Shown: one piece after another, positions 1 to 11,005 of the stretch
Layout: each line of letters starts with the position of its first letter
Numbering within the stretch: the stretch's first letter is position 1
NCBI GenBank assembly: GCA_006384855.1
Contig: VCJN01002777.1
Coordinates: 1-64,000 of the forward strand
Length of the DNA: 64,000 nucleotides
Direction of reading: 5' to 3'
Source of the DNA: Tetraselmis striata
Lineage: Eukaryota > Chlorophyta > Chlorodendrophyceae > Chlorodendrales > Chlorodendraceae
The notes under the pieces: model-generated
The model's input: only the letters and a program-made list of their open reading frames with translations
Told to the model about the DNA's origin: nothing
The model's database searches: none
Made by a program: the position numbers and the translations under genes

Positions 1-691
1 GTCTCTACTACATCGGATATCGGCCATACTGTGTTTATTCACCTCCCACATTACGCATTTGCGCCATGTATGATAAATTAGGATTCGTGGTACGCTACTG
101 TTCATGAGTCATAGTATCGAGGAAATCACGCCTTAACATACCCAGCATAATTAAAATATACTGGGGATTACAGCCACATGCCTGTCACATGCCATAAGTA
201 TCTTCCCCCGCTACAAATACAGGTAAGGATTAGCGACTACTAGTCGCTAACTGTAGCGAGTAGCGCCTAGCGAGTTGAGTTACCTCGGGAAGTCCTAGCG
301 CCCCATCCAGTTCAAAACCGCCTCATCCCCTGTTACCCTGAAGACGCATATTTCGGCCACATCGCCACATCTGCCACTGACAACCTGCCTATGCCACCGA
401 CCAACTGGGTCGTCGATGCTTATCTTGCGGACAGCACTGTCGATACGCAGGCGACCACCGCGCACAGCCACAGTATGCGGTCTGAACACGTCAAGGCTCT
501 TGAGCTTGAGCCTGAAGGTAAGACACATGTGCCTAGTAGTATTGCCATCAGCCCCGCTATGCAATCGAAAAACGCTTCGTAACGACCTCTACGTCCGATA
601 ATGATTTTATACTACTATCAGGCATACTAATTTACTACTATCAGGCACTGCTAAAACACACATTACCCGACCGTCCACACTGTTTTATAAA

Positions 692-1567
692 ATGCTGTTA
701 AACTCCGGCGGTGCGACACACTGTTTTGTAAATAACGCCGAGAGGCCCGCCTGCCCGCAAATATTCAATGATACTGGTATACCGGTACATGTACCGCGCC
801 ACTGGAAAATTATCAAATTATCCCGTATATATACAGCCCTACACGTTACTACTGTACGGATGCCCGCCGCGGCCGTATTACGCCTTTAGCGTCTGAGTCC
901 TGCACATTTCAGTTGCACATTTGTAGCAGAGGTTAGTTTGACCAACTTGCAGAATAATTTCAACGTGTTCTCGTGTGTCATTTCTCATAATCACTACCTA
1001 GCCAATAGCTAAACTGCCGGCACCCAAATTACGCTTCCCGGCGGCCACACTGTCACCTATATCCGGCCGAACCCCGCTCTATTGATACACATGCCAACAC
1101 CATTGATGCGATATACATGCCAACACCATGGCTTTACAAGGATCCCTGTGATGTCTTCTCTTACGCCGTAATTCGTGAGTGCGACGCAACGGACGCACTG
1201 TTGCTCAATCAATTAAATCGCGATTTTTCCGTTGTTACCACCCAGTGATCTATTCTGCTCATTATGTACTATAACGAATTGAAATCTTTATACTTAAACA
1301 TATAAACAAGCATGCCAGCCGTTGAAATTCCCTTCAAGCGATAGCGCCCCGGCTTCAACTTCGAAATGCCATTGCTCTAAGATGCCCACCTACCGCCGGC
1401 AAAACACATTGCCACTCAGCACCTGCCGAATCAGAAAAAAACACACAACGCAATTAAGCGCCCTTTTAGACACAGAATTTATTGGGTAATTGCCTCCGCG
1501 CCTTATGCTGCACTTATCCTATTTGTCCGAACATGCAATGCTGGCATGCGCATTTGCATTGACTCCC

Positions 1568-1618
<51 letters not shown>

Positions 1619-3512
1619 GCCGAATAAGATTCCCATTACCACACGCCACCATGCTCACAGTAGATATGCTATCCGGCTATATTGTATATATTCCGCCCTC
1701 GACAGAGTTTTAGGCTAACACCATCCTGCAATCAAACATATACGGATGTCCACACAGTATCGTTCAAAACTCAGTTCGGTCTTTTCGAATTCCAGGTCAT
1801 GACATTTGGACCGTCCAATAGCCCATCGGCGATTCAACGCTTGATGCTGGGTAACGTTATTTTGCATCCGCATAACACCGCGTTTATTCCTGTCTAGTTT
1901 GACAACGTTTTGGTATTGGTATCTCCCTCAATGAACACTACATACACCTGAAAACCACACGTGTTTTGCTTGCCAAACATCACATGCTGCTGCAACTGCC
2001 TTAACCAACAAGAATAGTTGGGCCATTACATAGCCAACGGGGCACGCGCCCTTCCAAACATTGTGGCCATTCGCAATTGACCCCCGCACCACAACTAACG
2101 TTATTATTTTTTGAATACGGCAGTTTATATCGTAAGGATGGAATGAATATACATACTATCGCATGACCACACCCCTTTCATAATATTTGTGGCTTACCTT
2201 TTACGCACTTACAGAAAATATATATGCTTATGCATACGCCTTAACCGCTATCTTACTTTAGGAAGCTGCAAAGGGACACTTCCGACGGCAGTGCGCCTAT
2301 AATACCAAAGTTTCACGATATACCCACGCCAAGTACGGCACCTATGCCCAGTACGAACTTTTTCGCATTAATACGCTTTGACAATATGACGCTGCTTTAT
2401 ACAAAATGGTTCTTAGATCACGCTCAGACCACACTATGCATACCACTCTCCGTCACCTGCCCGCCCAAGCCGCTGTCACTCACTACCATACCTAGCAAAC
2501 CACTGACCTCCGCCCACACCTGGAAGCCCGTGCTCGACATATTATATTGCAATAAAAAGCTCTTAGAATGAGGCCGATGCCCGGTCTCGTCGTCCGGATT
2601 TACGCCAATACTTAACAACACACGACATTCAACTTCTTGACACAGACCTACCAACACGTTGCCCGATCTTCTCTCGTATTTACCATGCACTACTTCCACC
2701 TTCAAGTGAATCCCGAATTGATAATCGGCCATTCGCCACAACTATACCACCGAAGCAAACTACGACTATTGTAACCGTATTCGCAATCACGTAATAGAAT
2801 TCCAGCAACGGGTTATGCTGGATAGTATATATGCATGCCCGCCTCGGACATGTTCTGTCTTGATTTGGTCATTCCGGAAGTACTGTACCCACGCTGCCGG
2901 CCACCTTGCTTGATGCCGCACTACTATTTGGAAAACATATGGTGACCCATTATGCGCAATAGGGGTTGCCCACAGACTTGCCTACCTGCCAACCTGCGAT
3001 AATTTTCATAACAACCTATAGGCCCCGTGTCTCCCGTACATCCACACATCTGCCCCTAGGTATTTTTTCCCATAAAATTTGTTATCACTGGCCTGCCGCC
3101 CTCTGCGAAATATCTTAGCCGCTACACCCACACTTGTATACACATTTACAATACAAACCCACTTCATCCCTTGTCGTATCCACCTAGACGCTCATCGGCT
3201 TGTGCGTTTTCTTATTTACAATATTTTCCACCCCCACGACCTTTGTCGCATAATAATGGAAGACCGCACTCCCCGCTTCACCTCGGTTATGACAAAACAT
3301 GATCCGCTCGTGCTCGTTACATAATGACGCCTGGCCAAATAACTTATCCCTCGTCGGTTTCTACCAATCCGCAACTACATGCACTCCGCTTGACGCCCGC
3401 TACGGAACAAACCCGCTCACACCCGCTAACTTCTTATAACAACACGTGGACTCTGCGGATTACATTGACATCGCCAAAATACCAGATGCAGAAATACATT
3501 ACTAAAAGTTAG
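692..3512 (+). pseudogene. Ancient degenerate Ty3/gypsy pol
   Basis: Pieces of a Ty3/gypsy polyprotein lie in the right order and at the right spacing on the + strand, broken by many stops and frame changes. At 692-735 a protease-like start reads LLNSGGATHCFV. At 1740-1960 there is a reverse-transcriptase palm with FKTQFGLFEFQVMTFG, followed by FDNVLVLVS, where intact elements have a Y-x-D-D-V-L-I motif. At 3200-3300 comes an integrase-core remnant containing EDRTPRFTS, then a trace (PATEQTRS) of the integrase segment holding the catalytic glutamate. The distances (about 1.0 kb protease to RT, 1.5 kb RT to integrase) match the young gypsy element at 7-13.7 kb. The + strand is poor in G throughout. 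No LTRs were recognised. The stretch upstream of 690 could hold gag but I see nothing convincing. Confidence 0.7.
1571..1617. repeat. (AT)n microsatellite
   Basis: An uninterrupted run of about 23 AT units lies inside the dead gypsy element, between the protease and reverse-transcriptase remnants. Confidence 0.97.
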
Positions 3513-3592
3513 AACTTGCCAATACCTGAGTATTAAGCATATGTAGCATATGCCAACCGTTAAACTCGCCCCAATACAGCATGGATATCAAC

Positions 3593-3735
3593 GTCACACA
3601 TATTGCTTCGCAGTCAGCTTGTCAAATTCCGCCTGCCAACTCCGCTTGCCTTTTGCTATGGCAACGTCACACATATTGCTTTGCAGCCAGCTTGCCAAGT
3701 CCGCCTGCCAACTCCTGCCAACTCCGCTTGCCTTC
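3593..3735. repeat. Tandem duplication, about 70 bp unit
   Basis: A unit beginning GTCACACATATTGCTT and ending near CCGCTTGCC occurs twice in direct orientation. The second copy also carries an extra short CTGCCAACTC repeat. No coding capacity is evident. Confidence 0.8.
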
Positions 3736-5202
3736 AACTATGCACTGCCATCCCGTATTCCACGATTCCTGGGGGCCATATGCTAACCTGAATTTTCGTA
3801 GTGATATGCTCCATGGTTATGCCCGACACAATCTTGTCCCTGTGGTTATGCTTACGCACACTGATCATCGTGCCCTGTCCGCCGAATACCCCGCCCGCTT
3901 CCCTTGCGTATCCCATGGGTCTACTTTTTTTGGGCCGGGATGGAATGTTAGGGTTACCACCATAACCCTACCTGCATACCTATATCCGCACACCTATACA
4001 ATCATACTCGTACCACTCACTTCCTTATATTAACGCAACTACTACATACAACTAAGCTGCCGATCCGCCCACACACATATGCCGCGTGCTTGCCACACGT
4101 CATGCCCTCGTCAGCCGTTATGCCCCGATGACTCCCTGATGACTCCAAGCCTAGATTGCATATCCAAGCCTAATGCATGCATGCGAACGGCTGCCAAGCC
4201 GATAGTTGTATAAAGCCGTGTACACCTCGGTACACTGTAACAAGATCCTTTGCTGCAAACCTTTTCCTTGTCTATGCTAAAGTCTCTCACCTAAAGCTTA
4301 CAACCCCACAGCCCTGCGCAGCGGTCACTTTGCCACTAAACCCTAAACCATCACTATCCGCAAACCCACAGCCCCGTTGTGTGGTCGGCATGTCCACCGC
4401 CATTTCCAAACATAACTTTACAGCCCTGCGCAGCGGCCGTTCCGCCTCAAGCCTCATCATCTTCCTCACCACCCCACTATCCCGCGTAGCGGCCGATGCG
4501 CCCACAGCTCTGCTAGCCTACATCACCGAGAAGCACTTTGCACTCCTGGCAGCTTCGCCCGGCATCTGCCATGCCCTGCCCCGGTGATCCCTAGCTTAGA
4601 TTCTTGGCTATGTTCGCCCCACACAGCAACTTGCCCGGCTGCGGTCACCCTAGCCATCGGCGAGTCAATCCCGGGGATTGGCTTCGATACACCCGACCTA
4701 GAACCTAAGTTATCGGTCACTTCAGCAGTCGTGAGTGGTGTCGACTGAGAGGTCTCAGTGAGCCTTGCAAGAAAATAGCACGCATCCCCAGGCATTCCCA
4801 AGCCTAGGGGTGCAAAAACGAGTCAACCGATTTGCCCTCACGCACCTAGCGTCCAAACTCAGCGGCGGTCTTACCTACCAGGACCGGGCCGTGGCCGAGA
4901 TCCTATGGCTACGAGGGTTGTGCAGGGTCTAGGGCTCTTGTCTGGCCACGCTGGGTGGTGCGTTGGCGCTTACAATGTGCCGTCTGGCACGGTGAAGGTA
5001 GAGATATCACAAGGGAGCTGCGCCCTCGCGGCAATCCTTAGTGCTACCTGCACTACGGTGGATTTGTTACTGATGGCTTTTTGTAACTCACACCAGAACT
5101 AGTAGTCGCTACTACCAGTACACGCAAAACCCGCTGCGGGTAAGGCCAGTAAGAATTGTTAGTGTGTTTTAGGTGCCATATAGTCGCTATATGTCGCTCA
5201 AA

Positions 5203-5233
<31 letters not shown>
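5203..5233 (+). repeat. G31 homopolymer
   Basis: Thirty-one consecutive G residues. Other long G or C runs in the window lie near 16.63, 19.87, 20.62, 23.01, 26.39, 26.81, 37.91, 37.99, 38.34, 42.31, 43.46, 44.34, 44.69, 46.26, 46.36, 48.01, 48.76, 49.38, 49.75 and 57.42 kb. Confidence 0.97.
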
Positions 5234-5234
<1 letters not shown>

Positions 5235-6164
5235 TTTTGTAGCTGGGCAAAGTTTGGTAGCTAGTATTTTCCGCTTTGCATACCGGCTCCAACTAACCGC
5301 CGTACCGTACGCACCGCACAGCCCTTACCAGCACTGCCGCCGCCGCGCTAGGCCGGCATGCTGTTGTTGCCCCGAGCGCAAATACATGTCAGTCCATAAT
5401 GTGACAATTATACGAGTGCGATATACTGCGAGTTAGTACCTGAGTGTACTAGTACAATGTGTACCTGTGATTACGAGTATATGTACTTTATAATGCTGCC
5501 ATGTGGTAAGCGTTGTGTAAACCAAATATATTTGTATCGACAAAACACTGTAGCCTCTTGCCTTTGCACCACCACCGCACACCACTTTTGTTTGTCTTTG
5601 AGTCTCTATCCTGTTGAGACTGTCACACTTAATTGTCGGAATAACCACGCGTACCTCACGTCGCCAGCCTTCGGCTTGGGTAGCTGACACCATGTCGGTA
5701 TCCACCAGGCACACCGTGAAGGGGGAGGTGAAGTGGGACGGCAAGGAGTTTTCGGGTTTTCCGATAAGCCCGTGATCCACCCCCTAGAGCAGGATTGGCT
5801 AGAGGCCCGTACCGTGCGCAGCAAGCTATAGAGTATGCAGTGAACGAACCGGACCCTAGCCTATCCTTTGAGCTCGTTGAACACATTGTAGTAGTCGTCG
5901 TGGTGTATGAGCTGCCCAGCTCGCCATCCTCGGGCAATAAGAGGCGGCATGTGACCGGCGAGTCCGCAGCCGCCGCATGGCAGCCGCATGCTCCAAGACA
6001 ACCTAACCTGTGGGATGCGATGGAAGAGTTGCCCAATCCGTCCCACTTCGAGTTAGCCTGGTGGGCACACTCCAGATAGAGGGGGGAGGGCAGCCATAGA
6101 ACACTACTGTTGTATAACCGTGTGCTTTGTGCTCTGAATGTTGCCCTCATGCATTGATATGCAC

Positions 6165-6345
6165 ACCTACAGGTGTGGCATTTGCCCCCTACACAATATA
6201 TGGACAATTGTTGCACCTTTCCAATTGACATTGAAGTTGATAGTACTTTACACAGTACATCAGCCAGCTACAAAACTTATGGAGGGCGGGTCGGATTAGA
6301 GGGGGTACCTAAAACACACTTACAATTTTGACTGGCCTCATGGGT
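6165..6345 (+). repeat. Dispersed repeat, copy 1
   Basis: This segment is similar, with small indels, to 55165-55345 in the same orientation. Shared landmarks are TACTTTACACAGTACA, a TATGGAGGG block, then a GG-TACCTAAAACACA-like block and TTGGCCT or CTGGCCT. It is noncoding. Confidence 0.75.
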
Positions 6346-6558
6346 GGCGCGTGCGATACAGGTATATATGATCCATACATTGCTCGCGTCGCGCTACCTA
6401 CTTCGCACGCATACATTGCATGTACGGGTACTGCAGTCGAGTCGTATGCGGTGCCGGGCGGTAGTCGTTGTGATGACATAATAACCGAGCAGTAATCGCA
6501 GTTACGCTCGATTAAGCGGGCATCAAGCGCCGGGCGGGTAATGATTATACGATATACA

Positions 6559-7074
6559 GTACTAAGCGGCGCTTCGCGCCGGGGATTTGTGGAGGTGCCC
6601 CTACCTCTTGGGTTGAGCATGGTGCGGGATGCGGGCCGCTTTCAGCCGGCTTGTAGTGTTGATCTTGTGATACTATTTTTTCCGGGTAATACTGCTTTTA
6701 GCGTTAGATTAGATTTTTCAGTAATTAATTTTTTACAAGAGACGTATTCTTATTTTGTAAAACAGATTAAATAATCTGCAAGCCGCGTAAAAGCGGGCCG
6801 CTGACTACTGGTGTGCATTACAAAAGGCCAGTACCCAACCCACCGCTAAAAGCAGCATCACCCCCCCCAGAAAAAGCAGCACTACAAGATCAGCAATACC
6901 GTACAAGCCGCCTACAGGCGGCCCGCATCCCGCATGAGGCCGCGCAGGTCGGGCCGGTCGTCCGGTCTACGGGGCGGGCACGCCGCGAATCGCCATGCCC
7001 GCCGCCTGTACCGGCACCGGACTCCAGACGCCATCGTTCGACCGTCGCCCGTCCGTCGACGGACGCTGGGCCCC
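6559..7074 (+). mobile_element. Deletion derivative of YR element (left part)
   Basis: About 285 bp here match the 5' end of the tyrosine-recombinase element at 50.2-53.75 kb (its 53746-53460 side, reverse complement). The next 225 bp match that element's 3' end (50550-50330). The roughly 2.9 kb coding interior is missing; the junction is near 6850. Both ends carry an inverted block containing GCGGGATGCGGGCCGC followed by a GATCTTGT segment, so the derivative is a short element with imperfect inverted subterminal repeats. The far right end continues at 13767-13895, beyond the inserted gypsy element. Confidence 0.85.
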
Positions 7075-7486
7075 TGTTAGACTCTAGCTTAAGCCTGTTC
7101 TTTAGGCCCTTTAGGATGCAGCGGAAGGATTTAGAAAGTATGGCCAATCTCTTCTGGTTACAGGGGTTCCTGGGTTATAGTTCTGTCTCTGAATTCTACC
7201 TAGTAGACTTGTCCGAGGCGGTATTTATACCCGCCGAGGTCATAGTCATACCTGTGCTATGTTAGCCGGGTGTCATGGGATACCCGTGCTGTGTTAGCCA
7301 CGTAAGGCTTGAGTCAGAGAACTCTAGAGAATTCCAGAACAGTCTTCGGCCTTATACTACTAATATTTACGCCCGCAATACTAATATGTACAGCGACTCC
7401 GCGGATGCGTAGTCGTACTACCTTTGCGGGGGTTATACCTGCTAGTATAGCAGAACATTATGGCTATAGGGAAATGGAGTATAACA
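7075..7486 (-). repeat. 3' LTR of gypsy element
   Basis: 412-bp terminal repeat, matching 13355-13766 at all but one base. On the coding strand it begins TGTTATACTCC and ends CTAACA. Confidence 0.96.
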
Positions 7487-7502
7487 CTCTCTCCCCCTTA
7501 AG
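7487..7502 (-). other. Polypurine tract
   Basis: Directly before the 3' LTR the coding strand reads AAGGGGGAGAG. This is the usual plus-strand primer of LTR retrotransposons. Confidence 0.8.
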
Positions 7503-7566
7503 CACGAGCGTCCTCGCTGTGCAGGTGTCACAGAACTACAGGAAACTACAGTCTTGATTTTGAAGT

Positions 7567-10500
7567 TCAGGCGGAAGGTACTCGGCTTGGGTAGCGATTC
7601 CGGAACCGAGTGAAGTCTGGGCTCTCAGTAAACTGTCGGTATGGTTTAGACAGTAAGAACGACCGGAAAATGTCCAGGTGCTTGACTCCGCGTAGGGGCT
7701 CCCAGGTGTCTTCGCTTGGTACGTTGTACGGGAACGCCCATCGCACTCGAAACAGTAGTCCAGTGCCATTGTTGTTGAAGGCAACATCGAGTATGTCTTG
7801 AACATGGAATCGGTTTGCGTCGTGGACAATCGGTACTCGTTCAGACTTCGCCGGTTGGTCAGGGTCGTCATACCACTTCTCCAGCATACTCGCGTGCACC
7901 ACGTCGTGGACTCGTACGCCCGCAGGTAGTTGCAATCGGAAAGCAACTGGCGAGATCTGCTCTGTAATGACGAAGGGGCCCACGTAGCGATCGCGTAGCT
8001 TAGCACAGGGTTGCTGAATAAACTTCAGATGAGACGCTTTCAGCTTAACTCTGTCGCCGGTCTTGAATGGTACGGGTAGTCGTTTACGATTAGCTGCAGT
8101 CTGCATACGAGTTTGAGCCTCCAGTACGCAATCATGCGCGAAGCGATGAAGCTCCTGTACATACTTGACGTGTTCCGGAAGAGCTCGAGTTGGCTCGGTT
8201 GCGAGTTGAGTAGTAGCAGGTGTAGTCGGCTCGAATCCCAAAGTCGCCTTGAAAGGGGACATAGCAGTCGAAGTCGACTGAGCAGCGTTGATCGCAAACT
8301 CCACGTTGGTGAGGTGGTTGACCCAATCATCGTGCAGGGGGTGCACGTAGCAGCGTAGCACTTGCTCCCAAGTTTGGTTAGTGCGTTCCGTCTGGCCATC
8401 GGTTGCTGGATGAAAAGCTGTAGAGATGTTCAGCTTAGTACCTATGGTCTTGAACATATTTTGCCAGAATTCCGACATAAATCTGGGGTCTCGGTCAGAG
8501 ATGAGTTTAGCCGGTAGGCCGAAATGACGAAAAACTGAGCGATGCATAATCTCCGCCAGGCCTTCAGCAGTAACTGTCTTCGTAGTTGGCTCAACAATTA
8601 CTCGCTTTGACAGTAGACATACGAAAATCACTACTGAGTCATACCCCTGGCACTCCGGAAGATCTGTGATTAAATCCAGGGATATTACCTCAAATGGTCG
8701 TGACGGTACGTCATGGGGCTGAAGTAAGCCGTATGGCTTATGCCGGGCCGCCTTAGTACGTTGACAGGTAGGGCAGCGTCGCACGTAGTTAGTGACAGTC
8801 TGTTTCATACGGGGCCACCAGTACAGTTCCACAGTACGCGCCAGTAGTCGTCGTCCTCCTGGGTGTCCAGCAGTAGGCGCGTCATGTAGTTCGTACAGTG
8901 CTCGTTGTCGCAGGTCCGCCACATTTGGTACGTAAAGTCGTGAGCCGTAGGCGTACAGTAGACCATTACTGTGACGTACTAGCCAGGATGGTAAAGCTTT
9001 CCGCGATTTCAGGTACTCGTCGGAGTCATATGCGGTCTTGATTTCGTCGTAAAACTTGTTGTCCGCCTGTAGTCGCGACTCCATAGCAAATAAAACTGAA
9101 TTTATTTCGCAGTCAGCCTCGTTTTCTGACCAGTTGTTCAGCAGATCTAGCTTCTGTAGCGCATCCTTCAAGTCGGGTCGCCGAGAGAGGGCGTCCGCAT
9201 GATTGGCAGCTCCTCGCTTGTAGACGATGTCCATATGTCGTTGGTAAGGCGCAAACACTTGCAGCCATCGTACTTGCCGCGTCGACAAATCGCGTTGGCG
9301 AAAGAAGTGCCGTAGCGTGTCATGGTCGGTGATGACCGTAAAGCCCGCCGCTCCATCAAGGTAGCATCGGAACTTGATGAGTGCATCACGAACCGCTAAC
9401 AACTCTTGCTCATGTACCGGGTAGTGAACTTCGTGTTTGTTCATCTTGCGTGCATGGTACGCGACAGGTCGAAGTCCTGAGCCTTGATCTTGCAGCAGCA
9501 CAGCTCCCACTGCAAATCCAGAAGCATCTGTATACAATGTGTAACGGGCGTCCGCAGATGTGTCCGGTATACTCAGTACAGGTGCTCGTACCATTGCGTC
9601 CTTTAATGCACGAAACGCTGCATCAGCACGAGGCGTCCACACAAACTCCGGTTGATTCTTCGTCAGGTCATGTAGTGGCGCCGCAATAGCCGCGAAGTTA
9701 TGGATGAACTTGCGGTAATAGCCAGCAAGGCCGAGAAAACCTCGTACGTCCTTTACTGTCTTCGGCACGGGCCACTGTTGAACTGCTTCCACCTTCCGGG
9801 GGTCCATCTTGATCTGTCCTGCCTCGACGATATGGCCCAAAAACTCCACGCTAGTACTGCCGAACGAACACTTCGACAGCTTGATATGCAAGTGATGTCG
9901 TTGCAACTCCCGTAGCACCAATCTGATGTGCTCGAGATGCTCTTCAGCTGTCTTGCTGTAGATCAGCACGTCGTCCAGGTATACCACGCAGAATTTGCCG
10001 AGATATGGGCTCAAAACACGGTTCATCATAGTCTGGAATCCAGCTGGGGCGTTTGTCAAGCCGAAAGGTAACACACAGTACTCGTAGAGTCCATAGTGTG
10101 TCCGGAACGCTGTTTTGTGGATGTCTTCCGGTTTAATTCGTACTTGATGGTAGCCTTTGTACAGGTCCAGAGTACTGAAAATAGTCGCACCATGCAATGA
10201 GTCCAATAATTCGTCGATACGAGGAAGCGGGGTCCGGTCTTTCTTCGTAAGGTCATTCAATTTACGGTAGTCCACACACATACGCAGAGTGCCGTCTTTC
10301 TTACGCACAAATAAAATTGGGGCGCCGTAGTTTGACTTGGACGGACGAATCCACCCTTTTGCCAACAATTCCTCCAGTTGTGACCGTACCTCCTGCAACT
10401 CCGCTGGTGACATACGGTACGTTCGTTCTTTGGGGGGTTCATCACTCTCCAGGTTGATCTCAAAGTCGAACTCGCGCTCCGGTGGCAGGTCAGTAGGCTC

Positions 10501-11005
10501 CGCGATGATGTCTGCAAACTCCATAAGGGACTCCTTGAGCTCCTCGGTCCACTCGGTCGACTGGTCCGTGCGCAGCTCAGCTACCGCATCGAACACCTCG
10601 CGTACCGCAACAGCAAACAGTTCCTCGCCGCGACTCTTCCTCAGCTCCTTCGCCATCTTAGCCGCGTCCAGGTGGTAAACCGTCGTAGGTACTGTATACT
10701 GTTCCGCTGTAGCAATGTGTTGTCCAGTCTTCCGGTGTTTAATAATTTTAGCAGTCCAGTCGATGTCAGGATTAACTGTTTCCAGCCAAGGTTGTCCGAG
10801 AATAATGTCGAATTTCTCCAGGTCTGTAATCATAGCGTCCAATTTATAGTCGAAAGCTCCTACGGTAAGTACTTCGCTCCTCAGCCGTTTGGTACTGGTA
10901 CTCATACTGCCGTTCGCCAGTTTTATACGGTGTTTTCCTCCGGACACTGTAGGGCACTGATGCAATTGCACCCATTCGATACTCGCAAAATTTTCGGTTG
11001 CACCA
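7567..11005 (-). CDS. Gypsy Pol: protease, RT, RNase H, integrase, chromodomain
   Basis: One long open frame (1134 codons from 10971, open a little further upstream) encodes most of Pol. Numbering from 10971, the protease tail has ILGQPW at about 57-62. Reverse transcriptase spans about 200-400 with VVYLDDVLIYS. RNase H starts near 478 (LYTDAS) and ends at the ADALSRRPD block. Integrase has the HHCC zinc site (His 696 and 703, Cys 733 and 736) and catalytic Asp 766, Asp 826 and Glu 862. A chromodomain-type module (RVRWAFPYNVPSEDTWEPL) lies near the C-terminus, as in chromoviruses. All catalytic residues of RT and integrase are present. The frame lacks its own ATG: it is meant to be read as part of a Gag-Pol fusion, and is now separated from the upstream part by a frame break at the protease DTGA site. 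Confidence 0.95.

Larger units (their letters stand above)
3513..6164. other. Gene-free stretch
   Basis: I see no supported gene here. Besides the small tandem duplication at 3.6 kb, the only clear structure is the G homopolymer at 5203-5233. The ORFs are short, overlap on both strands and show no recognisable domain. This is probably decayed repeat DNA. Confidence 0.6.

Noticed and set aside
295-564. Minus-strand 89-codon ORF resembling a retroviral protease end
   Set aside because: Only weak similarity, and on the opposite strand to the gypsy remnant that follows.
4320-4380. Telomere-like CCCTAAAC words
   Set aside because: Only single isolated words occur, with no tandem array.
5053-5292. 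ORFs coding poly-Pro or poly-Gly stretches (also at 20.5, 26.8, 46.2, 57.3 kb)
   Set aside because: They are translations of C or G homopolymers on either strand.
8040-8399. Overlapping ORFs on both strands within the gypsy pol and within ATR
   Set aside because: They are shadows of the real coding frames and show no domain of their own.
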